A DNA stretch of 64,000 bases from Lolium rigidum (GCF_022539505.1 NC_061512.1:146861962-146925961), one strand, 5' to 3'; numbered from the stretch's first letter, positions 10,408 to 20,820 are shown. Numbers and translations: made by a program. The notes: generated by a model from the letters alone, not told the origin.

Positions 10408-12366
10408 TCAAGTAACATCAAGAGACGAAGCATCAACATCATAATTTGTTATAATAATAGAATCATAAGGTAACTTCATTCTCTTTCTAGGGAAGTGTTC
10501 CATACCTTTCTTGAGAGGAAATTGATATTTAATATTACCTTCCTTCATATCAATAGTAGCACCAACGGTTCGAAGAAAAGGTCTTCCGAATATAATGGGA
10601 CAAGATGCATTGCATTCAATATCCAAGACAACAAAATCAACGGGGACAAGATTATTGTTAACCATAATATGCACATTATCAACTCTCCCCAAAGGTTTCT
10701 TTTTAGCATTATCAGCGAGATTAACATCCAGATAACGAGTTTTTCAATGGTGGCAAGTCAAGCATATCATAGACTTTCTTAGGCATAACGAAATACTTGC
10801 ACCAAGATCACATAAAGCATTACAATCAAAATCTTTGACTCTCATTTTAATGATGGGCTCCCAACCATCCTCTAGCTTTCTAGGAATAGAAGTTTCAAGT
10901 TTTAGTTTCTCTTCTCTAGCTTTTATGAGAGCATTTGTAATATGTTTTGTGAAAGCCAAGTTTACGAGCGCTAGCATTGGGACTCTCAGCAAGTTTTTGT
11001 AAGAACTTTATAACTTCAGAGATATGGCAATCATCAAAATCTAAATCATTACAATCTAAAGCAATGGGATTATCATCCCCAAGGTTGGAAAAAATTTCAG
11101 CGGTTTTATCACGAGCGGTTTCAGCGAGTTTTAGCAGTTTCAGGTAATTTTGCGCTTTGCACTAGGAGTAGAAACATTGCCAACACCAATTATTTTACCA
11201 TTGATAGTAGGAGGTGCAGCAACATGTGAAACATTAGCATTGCTAGTGGTGGTAATAGTCCAAACTTTAGCTACATTTTCCTCTTTAGCTAGTTTTTCAT
11301 TTTCTTCTCTATCCCACCTAGCACGCAGTTCAGCCATTAATCTTATATTCTCATTAATTCTAACTTGGATGGCATTTGCTGTAGTAACAATTTTATTTTC
11401 AATATCCCTATTAGGCATAACTTTCGATTTCAAAAGATCAACATCGGAGGCAAGACTATCAACCTTAGAAGCGGGAATATCAATTTTATTGAGCTTTTCC
11501 TCAACAGATTTGTTAAAGGCGGTTTGTGTACTAATAAATTCTTTAAGCATAGCTTCAAGTCCAGGGGTGTATTCCTATTATTTTTGTAAGAATTCCCATA
11601 AGAATTAGCATAACCGTTACCATTATTATAAGGATATGGCCTATAGTTATTACTAGAATTGTTCCGATAAGCATTGTTGTTGAAATTATTATTTTTAATG
11701 AAGTTTACATCAACATGTTCTTCTTGGGCAACCAATGAAGCTAATGAAACATTATTAGGATCAACATTAGTCCTATCATTCACAAGCATAGACATAATAT
11801 CAACCTTATCATTCAAGGAAGAGGATTCTTCAACAGAATTTACCTTCTTACCTTGTGGAGCTCTTTCCGTGTGCCATTCAGAGTAATTAACCATCATATT
11901 ATCAAGAAACTTTGTTGCTTCACCAAGAGTGATGGACATAAAGGTACCTCCAGCAGCTGAATCCAATAAATTCCGCGAAGAAAAATTTAGTCCTGCATAG
12001 AAGGTTTGGATGATCATCCAAGTAGTCGAGTCCATGGGTTGGGCAATTTTTAACCAAAGATTTCATTCTTTCCCAAGCTTGAGCAACATGTTCATTATCC
12101 AATTGTTTAAAATTCATTATGCTACTCCTCAAAGATATAATTTTAGCAGGGGGATAATATCTACCAATAAAAGCATCCTTGCATTTAGTCCATGAATCAA
12201 TACTATTCTTAGACAGAGATAGCAACCAATTTTTAGCTCTTCCTCTTAATGAGAAAGGAAACAATTTTAATTTTATAATGTCACCATCTACATCTTTATA
12301 CTTTTGCATTTCACATAGTTCAACAAAATTATTGAGATGGGCAGCGAGCATCATCGGAACTAACAC
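10408..12366 (-). pseudogene. gag-protease region of the LTR element, several frame changes
   Basis: In order from 12366: a capsid-like region (LFPFSLRGRAKNWLLSLS, then CKDAFIGRYYPPAKI and AQAWERMKSLVKNCPTHGL) typical of plant gypsy gag; an Asn-rich stretch near 11600-11700; a predicted coiled coil (11550-11140); then a retropepsin-like region with WEPIIKMRVKDFDCNALCDL followed by GAS, the usual plant D-x-G-A-S active-site variant; and finally IIFGRPFLRTVGATIDMKEG (10692-10408). At least three frame changes separate the pieces. Gag packages the RNA and the protease cleaves gag. Several breaks fall in an area where the assembly is error-prone, so true coding status is uncertain. Confidence 0.7.
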
Positions 12367-12748
12367 CGAGAAAATTGCTCTCGCATAACAAGATTAAGTA
12401 AAGCAGGTTTAATTTCAAAGAATTCCGCTGTAGTAGCAGGTGGAGCAATAGGTGTGCATAGGAAATCATTATTATTTGTGCTAGTGAAATCACACAACTT
12501 AGTATTTTCAGGGGTGGCCATTTTAGCAGTAGTAAATAAAGCAAACTAGATAAAGTAAATGCAAGTATACTAATTTTTTTGTGTTTTTGATATAGAGTGC
12601 AAGACAGTAAATAAAGTAAAACTAGCAACTAATTTTTTTGTGTTTTGATATAATGCAGCAAACAAAGTAGTAAATAAAATAAAGCAAGACAAAAACAAAG
12701 TAAAGAGATTGAGAAGTGGAGACTCCCCTTGCGAGCGTGTCTTGATCT
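12367..12748 (-). other. Leader between primer binding site and gag
   Basis: AT-rich, with a short internal duplication (the ATTTTTTTGTGTTTTTGATAT-type stretch near 12570 and again near 12630). It probably holds the RNA packaging region by position. No coding frame is supported. Confidence 0.4.
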
Positions 12749-12765
12749 CCCCGGCAACGGCGCCG
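12749..12765 (-). promoter_or_regulatory. Primer binding site, tRNA-Asp type
   Basis: The minus strand reads CGGCGCCGTTGCCGGGG, 11 bases inside the LTR border. It is complementary to the 3' end of plant tRNA-Asp (CCCCGGCAACGGCGCCA) except for the first base. This fixes the minus-strand direction of reverse transcription. Confidence 0.75.
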
Positions 12766-12776
12766 AGAAAAGAGCT

Positions 12777-14376
12777 TGATGGCGTGTAACTCACACGTTC
12801 GTTGGGAACCCCAAGAGGAAGGTATGATGCGCACAGCAGCAAGTTTTCCCTCGAAAGAAATCAAGGTTTATCGAACCAGGAGGAGCCAAGAAGCACGTTG
12901 AAGGTTGATGGCGGCGGGATGTAGTGCGGCGCAACACCAGGGATTCCGGCGCCAACGTGGAACCTGCACAACACAATCCAAAGTACTTTGCCCCAACGAA
13001 ACAGTGAGGTTATCAATCTCACCGGCTTGCTGTAACAAAGGATTAATCATATTGTGTGGAAGATGATTGTTTGCAGAGAAAACAGTAAAAACAAGTATTG
13101 CGACAGATTTGTATTTCGGTATTAAAGAATGGACCGGGGTCCACAGTTCACTAGAGGTGTCTCTCCCATAAGATAAAAGCATGTTGGGTGAACAAATTAC
13201 GGTCGGGCAATTGACAAATAGAGAGAGCATAACAATGCACATACATGTCATGATAAGTATAGTGAGATTTAATTGGGCATTACGACAAAGTACATAGACC
13301 GCCATCCAAGCTTGCATCTATGCCTAAAAAGTCCACCTTCAGGTTATCATCCGAACCCCTTCCGGTATTAAGTTGCAAAGCAACGGACAATTGCATTAAG
13401 TATGGTGCGTAATGTAATCAATAACTACATCCTCGGACATAGCATCAATGTTTTATCCCTAGTGGCAACGGCACAACACAACCTTAGAACTTTCGTCACT
13501 TGTCCCGAGTGTCAATGCGGGCATGAACCCACTATCGAGCATAAATACTCCCTCTTGGAGTTAAGAGCAAAAACTTGGTCGAGCCTCTACTAATAACGGA
13601 GAGCATGCAAGATCATAAACAACACATATGTAATAACTTGATAATTAACATAACATGGTATTCTCTATCCATCGGATCCCGACAAACACAACATAGAGTA
13701 TTACGAGATAGATGATCTTGATCATGTTAGGCAGCTCACAAGATCCAACAATGAAGCACAATGAGGAGAAGACAACCATCTAGCTACTGCTATGGACCCA
13801 TAGTCCAGGGGTGAACTACTCACTCATCACTCCGGAGGCGACCATGGCGGTGTAGAGTCCTCCGGGAGATGAATCCCCTCTCCGGCGGGTGCCGGAGGAG
13901 ATCTCCAGAATCCCCCGAGATGGGATTGGCGGCGGCGGCGTCTGCGGAAGGTTTTCCGTATCGTGGTTCTTCGCATCGGGGGTTTCGCGACGGAGGCTTT
14001 AAGTAGGCGGAAGGGCAACGTGGGGGGCCACACGAGGGCCCCACACCACAGGTCGGCGCGGCCAAGGCACTGGGCCGCGCCGCCCTATGGTGGCGGCCCC
14101 TCGTGGCCCCACTTCGACTCCTCTTCGGTCTTCCGGAAGCTTCGTGGCAAAATAGGACCCCGGGTTTTGATTTCGTCCAATTCCGAGAATATTTCGTTAC
14201 TAGGATTTCGAAACCAAAAACAGCGAGAAAACGAGCAACTGGCTCTTCGGCATCTTGTTAATAGGTTAGTTCCAGAAAATGCACGAATATGACATAAAGT
14301 GTGCATAAAACATGTAGGTATCATCAATAATATGGCATGGAACATAAGAAATTATCGATACGTCGGAGACGTATCA
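12777..14376 (-). repeat. Upstream LTR (5' LTR in coding sense)
   Basis: 1600 bp and the same family as 6214-7815. Examples of the recurrent discrepancy: CTCAG at 6288-6292 against CTCG near 12850, and ACGAG at 6439-6443 against ACAG near 13001. Confidence 0.9.
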
Positions 14377-14381
14377 TCGAA

Positions 14382-14474
14382 CTCCTCGGAGGAGCTCGAC
14401 GCCAGAGGAGGTGGAGTGGGAGGTGAAGGTGGTCGTGGAGGCGCGGCAGCCTGGCCGCGTCCGGCGCTGCTCAT
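14382..14474 (-). pseudogene. 5' part of the same interrupted gene
   Basis: From the ATG at 14474 the frame reads MSSAGRGQAAAPPRPPSPP, then a Ser-rich stretch ending SSSSEEF, where the retrotransposon (TSD TCGAA) enters. Joined across the insertion, the frame continues with DSEDSTDLLHP at 6208. A TATA box lies 83 bases upstream. The N-terminal style (Gly/Arg then Pro/Ser) is the same as in the B3-like gene at 366-835. Confidence 0.45.
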
Positions 14475-14556
14475 GGTGGATCTGCTTGAGAGGAAGCGGC
14501 GCTACGGCAGCGGCGGCTATGGTTTCTGGGGAGGAGATGAGATGCTCGCGCCCCTG

Positions 14557-14564
14557 TATATATA
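14557..14564 (-). promoter_or_regulatory. TATA box of the interrupted gene
   Basis: TATATATA lies on the minus strand 83 bases before the ATG at 14474, inside the Harbinger-like element and now separated from most of the gene by 8 kb of retrotransposon. Confidence 0.4.
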
Positions 14565-15025
14565 GGTCGGAGGCGGGGCGACGGCCGCGCCACGCGTGGC
14601 ATCGCCATTACTACATTCGCAGAGGTAGGCGACGGCCGCGCGCCACGCGAGGCATCGCCATTAACGCGGCCGCAGACTGCCGAAGCGACGCCTCGGTGCC
14701 AGTACTGGCGGAGAAGACGCATCGACGCTGCGCACGCTCGCGGAAGCCGAGGCACGCCATTAACGCGGCCCTGCACCGCGCTGCCCGGAAGTAATGCCGC
14801 GGAAGACGAAGTAGTTGTGCCGCTGCCAGCGGGCCCATGCAAGCACCGAGCGGACATTTTCCGCGGCCGCCGAGCGTCCGCCGAGACGCAAACCTGGCGC
14901 ATATTTGGGCCAGGTTTGCGTCTCCGCGGACGGCCCGGTCACTTTGCGTCGCGTCGCTGGAGGAGGTGCACGACGCATTTCCGGTCACGGCGGACACATG
15001 CGTCGCGCCGCTGGAGATGCCCTTA

Positions 15026-15753
15026 TGCCATGGAAGCAAGCAATGACAAACAAATGATTTGTGGGGGGAAGTTGGAAAGGTTGAGGCAAGCAGCACATGG
15101 GTAGAGGACTTGTGTCTGTCCCCTTCCTCCCTCAAGTCCTCGCCTTGGTTATGGTGGACATGGAAGAATTTTTGTTTCAGATATGCTCCTTGTCACTGAC
15201 ATGTTGGGCCAACGGGGTTGCCCACACGGATTGGGCCTGCATATCAGCCGCTGTGAGCAACAATCTTAGTTGTAGTTGATGAAATTACTTTGAATGTGTG
15301 CAAGTGCCTTTTTTGGTTATTACCTGTAGGTGGGTGTACTTAAGTAGGGTTTCCAAATTGTAGGAGACTTCTGTATGGGTTGTAACAGAAGGAGTAGCAC
15401 TAGGAGGGACAGAAAAAGCACTGATGTGGAGATATAGTGCCAATCAACGCACATCATGGGAACATTGGTCAAAGGCATTGGTCCTCTCCCATATTTATCT
15501 ACTATGGCGCGTCGGTAGAATGTCCTTGACGCAATGGTGTAATGTTTCTGGCCATGCATTTTCTTAAGAGCCTATTTTGAGTCATCTTTGCGAATGAGAT
15601 TTCAGAGAAACTTGCTTATTCCTAAAAATGCTTGTGAAATTCATGCATTGCTTAGCTGAGCTGTGAATATCCCGATTTGTACTGGTCCGCGTGAGCAGGA
15701 GGACACCGATTTTGTAGTAACGGGGCGAAGCAAACGGATCGAGAGTTGTTGAA
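15026..15753. other. Unassigned intergenic DNA
   Basis: About 0.7 kb between the Harbinger-like element and the next MITE. I see no coding frame, RNA gene or repeat end. Confidence 0.4.
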
Positions 15754-15756
15754 TAA

Positions 15757-16083
15757 GGGCACGTACAATGCGGTGATGTCAGCCTTCTCTTAGAGATGCC
15801 ACGTCAGATTTTTGCTTAGTTGGAGGAGAGAGAATGAAGAAGGAGAAGGTTGTCTTCCCTTAGCTAAGGGATCATCTCTTACCAAATAAGGGAAGAGTAT
15901 TTTCTCCATTGTATCACATATGTCTTCCCTTAGCAACAAATTTCTACCAAAATTTAATTATTAATATTAATTGCTAGAGATGGCAGTAAAAGATAATGCA
16001 TTGTATGACTTATATCTAATGCCTTCTATAACTGATGTGGCGGAGTAAGAGAAGGCATGTCTTCTCTACCATTGTACATGCCC
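15757..16083. mobile_element. Tourist-like MITE (TAA target site)
   Basis: The left end GGGCACGTACAATGCGG and the right end CCATTGTACATGCCC are inverted copies (GGGCAyGTACAATG). TAA flanks both sides (15754-15756 and 16084-16086). Inside, further inverted segments (CTTCTCTTAGAGATG-type and AAGAGAAGGCATGTC-type) show that the 327-bp body is largely self-complementary. Confidence 0.75.
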
Positions 16084-16390
16084 TAACACATTTGTAGCCT
16101 AAATTTAGGGTGAAATGCGATAGTGCTTACGCTACAAACCGCTCGGCTGTCCCTCCGTTGCCCATGCGTGACACACCAAATATATAGATAGTTTTCATTA
16201 ATCTAAAACACATAGAGTCCAAATTAAAATAAAACTACGACGATTGCATCTATTACTTGTGATCCTTCACCTAGCCGTGCTCGGAGGTACCAGCCTCGTC
16301 GAGGTTCGCCCCCTTGGTCGTGGCCGTTGGTCCGCCGCTCCTACCAACGCCTACCTGTGGCACTCAATCTCACAACGGCGACACCGGAGC

Positions 16391-16934
16391 CTAGCCATGG
16401 AAAGGACACCTGTCAGGTCCTTTGTCCAGCGGCATCTTTCCGCCTCCTCTTCCTCCTTCTCGACATCCTTGTGGACCCTCGCCACCTACGCCTCCACCTC
16501 CATCTCCACGCTCTCTATCTCTGTCTCCAAGTGGACCTGGTTGTGCGCCTCTGCCAGCGAGACATGCTGGTTGCGGCCACCCTCTTGTCGAGGATCTCCA
16601 ACAGGGCTTGTCGCTCGGCAACAATGAGTTGGCGGGCAGACTTGTCGCGGTGGGCGATCACGAGGGACGCGAGCATGGCCGTCTGCTCATCTCTCGTCAC
16701 TCGAATGTCGACCTCGTCGTCGTAGGCCTCCACGTAGCCATTGCCGCCTCGGCTACCATAATACCAGCGAGCGTTGTCGTCGCCTTGGAGCGGCCTACGC
16801 CCTCCACCCAATGCCGCCTCGCAGTCCTCATCTTTCCCGTACGTGTCGATCTTCACCTCCTCGACGTTCAGCGGGAAGCGTTCGCCCGCGATGTGAGAGA
16901 TCTTGGCCTAGGTGGTGATCTTGCAAATAGCCAT
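16391..16934 (-). pseudogene. Unrecognised gene, probably transposon-borne, with an early stop
   Basis: From the ATG at 16934 the frame reads MAICKITT, TAG (16908-16910), then AKISHIAGERFPLNVEEVKI and DTYGKDEDCEAALGGGRRPL, a Tyr/Gly-rich part (WYYGSRGGNGYVEAYDD), and a helix-prone stretch (EQTAMLASLVIAHRDKSARQ). After about 16520 the sense moves to another frame that ends PLDKGPDRCPFHG at 16391. CAG to TAG would explain the stop. I know no function. The style (short basic/acidic protein, GC-rich, in a transposon-dense area) resembles the other ORFs of the GAGCATCTCC group, but I cannot find terminal repeats around it. Confidence 0.35.
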
Positions 16935-17174
16935 TATTGCTAGGCTAGGGTTTTCCCTTCCAACCCGTTGCGCCGTCCTTATAGCCATGACCAGAGCAGG
17001 AACCGAGCGGTCACGGGAAGGAAACTGGGGCCATGAGGGAAGGCAACTAGACAGCTGGGGAGTCGACACTTCGGTATTAACTTCGTCGTGTTGTCCATGG
17101 CAGCGAGGGTAGTACGAAAATGCGTCGACATGTTTGGTTCACCCCCGCCCCAAACATACCAGGACAGACGGCCT

Positions 17175-17945
17175 CGTTTTTCTTTTTTCGATAGGGGGCG
17201 CTTTATTACTCAAAAAGTTTTAAGCATTACACCTAGCCTTTGCATAACTAGGATGCACACAGCCGTTCAAGAGTCTAGTATCAAATAAAAAGGAGACAAA
17301 AAAAACTACTGGAAAAAGGCAACTACTGTGAAGCTCTGTTGGCTTCAATCCTCCGACTATGCAGCCACCCATGTTGGGAAATAAACTCCATGGCCGTGTT
17401 CTCCAACCGTGTAGACACCTCCATAAAGAGGTCGCGGTCCTCCAAGCGCTGAAGTGGTGACCATGAACGGAGCAAAGTTGTACACCGGTAAATGACCTGC
17501 ATTACAGATGAATTTTTGTCATTAAAAACCTTGTCATTTCTACGTAGCCAAAGTGGCCATGTTACCGCAATCGCTCCCACTATGATAATCGTTTTGTACC
17601 TATAATCCACCTTATTTAGCCAATTGCTAAAAATATTTGCAATGCTACGAGGTGGGTATAAGATAGAACCCATCTGAATGATTGACCATATAAATCTAGC
17701 AACCCGACAATTAAATAAAAAATGTTTTATTGTCTCTTCATGACAAAACACACATTTCATACAACTCTGCAGTTACGTTTTAATATCCTTATGCCGCCTT
17801 AACAAATCAAAATAGACAGATTTAATATGGTCAAAATGCCCGATGCCTTGAAGAGCCTAAACAGCCAAGTTTCCTGGCAGTACACACTTTGTCTCGGTAT
17901 CTTTGTTTTTTCACCATGCTCATGTGATGTTCTTCAATTAGACAA
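17175..17945 (-). mobile_element. 3' end of a LINE, 5'-truncated
   Basis: On the minus strand a reading frame from 17760 gives MKCVFCHEETIKHFLFNCRV, a zinc-binding C..C....H..F.C pattern seen near the end of plant LINE reverse transcriptases. It is followed by WLRRNDKVFNDKNSSVMQVI, ending at 17323, and by a short 3' tail that stops at an A-rich end (T-rich on the plus strand near 17178-17190). Upstream of 17760 homology fades within 200 bases, so most of the polymerase is missing, as is usual for LINE copies. Confidence 0.7.
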
Positions 17946-18295
17946 AACCCTTTGTTATGTGTAGCACTAATAAGCAGAAGATGACAGGGAAGGGGGGGGG
18001 ACAGGGTAAGAGCATGTCTAGTAGAGCCCCTAAACTCCTAAATCTGTAAAAATAACCGCTTTTTTACAGTTTTTGACGAAAAAATCGCAAAGACTAGAGC
18101 CCCTAAAACTGTAAAACTGTAAAAAAATTCCCAGGTCCGACCTGGGAATCTATTCTTGGCCTGTACAAAACCGGGTTGGAGAGGGGTTGACCCTCTAAAC
18201 TGCATTTCCATTTCGTTTCGGGCGGGAGGGAAATTTCCCAATCCCACCCGCCGCCGCCGCCGTCGCCCCGCCCCCGCGCACCGGCCGCCGCCGCC

Positions 18296-19000
18296 ATGGA
18301 CGCCTCCCCCGCCCGCCCGTGCCGCCCGTGGCCGCGCCGCCGGCGGCCCCTGGCCCGCCGCCCGCCCCGGCGCCCGTCGCTCCCGCCCCCGCCCCCGCAC
18401 CGGCCGCCCACCCGCACGTCGCCGCCGTGGTCGCTGCGACCCACGTCGGCGCGAAGCGGCGGCGTGCGGGGCATCACCTCGTGCCGGCCGTCGCCCCCGC
18501 ACCGGCCGTCGCTCCCGCCCCGCCCCCGCACCGGCCGCACCACCCGCACCTCCCGGGCACGGGCGAAGGTGCCCTCCGGTGGTCCTCGTGCTGCCAAGGC
18601 CAAGGCGGCTTCCTCCCCGGCGCCGAGGAAGGCCGTGGCCAAGAGGAGGGCCCCGGCGAAGCAGCCAGTGGCCGCCGCCGTGCCACACGCCCCGGCCGCC
18701 CCGGAGGTGTTCGACGAAATGGCCACCCCGGCCGCCGCCGTGCCGCCCGCCCCGGCCGTCGTGTCCTTCATGGACATGCTCAATGAGGTGGAGGTGGACA
18801 TCAACGCTCCACCGCTTGATCCCTATAGGAAGAGGATGTGCAAGAAAGACATGGATGAAGAGCAATTGCAATGGTGGAAGGAGTACAAGGAGGACATCGC
18901 CGAGAGGAAGAGGATGTTCCGAGGGTCCTCCTCTACCTTTGTAGTTGACACTACCATGAGCGATGGCGGTGTCGACAACTCGCATGATGGTGGGGTTTGA
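18296..19000 (+). CDS. Unknown 234-aa transposon-borne protein
   Basis: One uninterrupted frame. Residues 1-110 are almost only Pro, Arg, Ala, Ser and Thr (DNA about 85% GC by eye), so their frame is uncertain. The rest is better evidence for coding: a Lys/Ala-rich linker (AKAKAASSPAPRKAVAKRRA), then FDEMATPAAAVPPAPAVVSF, then MDMLNEVEVDINAPPLDPYR and a charged, helix-prone end (KRMCKKDMDEEQLQWWKEYK, ERKRMFRGSS) with the tail SDGGVDNSHDGGV before TGA. No known domain is seen. A basic linker plus an acidic C-terminal part suggests a nuclear protein, which is inference. The other strand is also open here (315 codons) but reads through the element end and has no such structure. Confidence 0.35.
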   Translation: MDASPARPCRPWPRRRRPLARRPPRRPSLPPPPPHRPPTRTSPPWSLRPTSARSGGVRGITSCRPSPPHRPSLPPRPRTGRTTRTSRARAKVPSGGPRAAKAKAASSPAPRKAVAKRRAPAKQPVAAAVPHAPAAPEVFDEMATPAAAVPPAPAVVSFMDMLNEVEVDINAPPLDPYRKRMCKKDMDEEQLQWWKEYKEDIAERKRMFRGSSSTFVVDTTMSDGGVDNSHDGGV

Positions 19001-19291
19001 TGGTGGTGGAGTGGCCTAGCATATGGCACCGACGTGTAATTTTTTGGTGATGGTGCCAATGAGATGGGCATGATGATGATTATGTGATGTAAAAACTACT
19101 AAACCATGCATCCATGATTATTACTTTTGTAGTATGTTTGATGATTCATTGTGTTTTTGTGTCATATTGTGATGAATATGTGACAGGTATAGAGGTTGGG
19201 GTTGAGGCAAAGAATAGAACCCCTAAACCCTCAAACCCCTAAAACGGAATATTCTGTTACATGGGTTGGGTTTAGGGGGGAATGGTGTTTT

Positions 19292-19656
19292 GGCACATGG
19301 GAGCATATGCTCCCTTTATTTTGAAATGCATGTTACATACATTTTGAAATTTAAAAAAATTAAAACTAAAAATTCGAACGTACAAATTCACGTGCTACGC
19401 GCTCACAAAGTCGTTTCATAAAAATCCGACTTGTCGTGTGACATGTGTAAAAAAGACAAAATTCAATGCTGAAAATAAGGCTTTTCAGGAGATAAATTTT
19501 CTCTTTTTTACACAGATCACAAAACATATTGGTCCCTCGCGAAACTTGACAAACGTACGTATATTGTGGAGATGTACATGTAGAATTTTTTGTCAAATTT
19601 TTTCGACATTTCGAAATATAATTTTTTGATAGAGGGAGCATATGCACCCGGGAGCC
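19292..19656. mobile_element. Nested small inverted-repeat element
   Basis: The left end GGCACATGGGAGCATATGCTCC and the inverted right end GGCTCCCGGGTGCATATGCT share the core GCATATGCTCCCT. The body is AT-rich and non-coding. It interrupts the repeated GGTTTAGGGG sequence of the surrounding element. A Mutator-type MITE is plausible, but I cannot find a clear target duplication. Confidence 0.45.
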
Positions 19657-20154
19657 GAATTGAATTTCCGGGGTTTAGGGGTTCTATTCTTTGCCCCTGT
19701 TTTTCAACCTGTAAATGTGTCCAAAACTTGCAAATCTCGGCCTATAAATCCTAGAAAACTTTTACAGTTTTAAGGGTTCTACTAGACATGCTCTAACACT
19801 CGCTCCCTCTCCTAGCCGCTTTGGCCCGTGTAGTTTTTGGAGGAAAGGAAATGAAAGGATATGCAGCAGTGCAGCACTGCAGGGACACTGTGATAAGAGC
19901 GCAAAATCTCTGGCCTCGAGGTCAAAGCCTACAAAAGTCCAAGCAGAACACTACGTTCGATTAAAGTGCTTTAGGAATTCGAATGGTTTTGGTTAGCGGT
20001 CGGAGTTGTTTACGGTTGCTTTGGCACCTTCTGATCGCCGTACAGTAGATTGCAAGCGACGTCGTCCTCACACGGTTATTAACCATTTCCGATGCCCAGG
20101 TCAATGGCAAAGCTCGTCTCTCCCAACCCATCGTTTTTTGGTGCACTTTGCTCT

Positions 20155-20478
20155 TTACCACGAGAGACATACCCGGGTTGGGTGTGTACTTGGCATGCAG
20201 TTGCCATGGTTCTCATCAGCATCGTTGAAAGTGAGAGCATTCCTCTTCTTCCAAATGTCCGAAGCGGCCCCGGTGTTGATCGTAGATTCTTCGTAGTTGT
20301 GGCAGCGTGAGAGATAGAGGTTGGTGAATTTGGCGAAGTCTTGGGCGTCAAAATCGTGGTTGAAGAAGTTCCAAACTTCCCGCGCCGAGGGTACGAGAGT
20401 AGCAGGTCGTCTGTATCTTCGTTTTGGGAGCAAGAAAGACATGAAGCAGAGGTGAAGATGTGATGCTGAAACCGCCAC
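20155..20478 (-). mobile_element. Degenerate LINE fragment
   Basis: The minus-strand frame contains EVWNFFNHDFDAQDFAKFTN and later DIWKKRNALTFNDADEN. The spacing of a Trp-rich helix followed by W..RN...F is what remains of the region after the zinc knuckle in plant LINE polymerases. No poly-A end is seen. The 350 bases to its left (19797-20154) hold nothing I recognise. Confidence 0.4.
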
Positions 20479-20639
20479 TTATTGGTGGAGAAACGCTGTC
20501 GCGTGTCCAGCCAGCAGAAAAGTCTGAAACCATTTTAAACATTCCAGTTACTATCCAGACACCTCCAGATATTCCGATACTTTTTAAACAACATACGGAA
20601 CCACTGGTGGAAAAAGGACCAATAGTCACGGTTTGCAAC

Positions 20640-20820
20640 GGCCATTAATACCGGTTGCGCAACCGGTATTAAACATGCGGGACTAAAGCCCTCCCCCCCT
20701 TTAGTCGCGGTTGATTACGAACCGCGACTAAAGGCCCTTCCACGTGGGCGCCAGGCGACCGTCGGGGCGGAGGACCTTTAGTCGCGGTTCTTCTGGCCAA
20801 CCGCGACTAAAGGCCGCTGC
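20640..20820. repeat. CACTA subterminal repeats
   Basis: Alternating direct and inverted copies of CTTTAGTCGCGGTT / AACCGCGACTAAAG, plus the older variants ATTAATACCGGTTGCG and CAACCGGTATTAA. Such repeats are the binding sites of the CACTA transposase in this group. Confidence 0.65.

Larger units (their letters stand above)
6214..14376 (-). mobile_element. Ty3/gypsy-type LTR retrotransposon (Sabrina/WHAM-like), gag-protease only
   Basis: The element is 8163 bp and flanked by TCGAA on both sides (6209-6213 and 14377-14381). Its LTRs are 1602 and 1600 bp and both run TG...CA. The coding direction is minus: the primer binding site adjoins the right LTR (12749-12765) and the gag-protease frames run from 12366 to 10408. 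No reverse transcriptase, RNase H or integrase is present. Instead there are 2.6 kb of non-coding DNA between protease and the downstream LTR, so it is non-autonomous. The LTRs differ by a few dozen positions, nearly all at CAG/CTG triplets. The family name is from memory of the LTR start TGATACGTCTCCGACG. Confidence 0.9.
5588..15022 (-). mobile_element. PIF/Harbinger-like element, split by an LTR retrotransposon
   Basis: The left end GAGCATCTCCAGCGGCGCGA is at 5588. The right end GCGCCGCTGGAGATGCCC stops at 15022. TTA lies on both sides (5585-5587 and 15023-15025). Removing the retrotransposon at 6214-14376 and one TSD copy leaves an element of about 1.27 kb with one minus-strand gene. The left TTA is the right TTA of the previous element, so the two abut with no other DNA between them. 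The subterminal motifs are the same as in the 4122-5584 element. Confidence 0.7.
18010..19793 (+). mobile_element. PIF/Harbinger-like element with TAA target site
   Basis: The left end GAGCATGTCTAGTAGAGCCC is mirrored by GGGTTCTACTAGACATGCTC ending at 19793. TAA flanks both sides (18007-18009 and 19794-19796). Subterminal CCCCTAAA/TTTACAG repeats occur at both ends. The element carries one plus-strand ORF (18296-19000) and a smaller nested element (19292-19656). Confidence 0.75.

Noticed and set aside
16422..16943. Plus-strand frame of 173 codons opposite the 16391-16934 gene
   Set aside because: Pro/Ser/Arg-rich shadow of the minus-strand gene, which has more balanced composition.
18038..18985. 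Minus-strand open frame of 315 codons
   Set aside because: It reads through the element's terminal repeats and has only compositional structure; the plus-strand frame ends with a natural, charged C-terminus before TGA.
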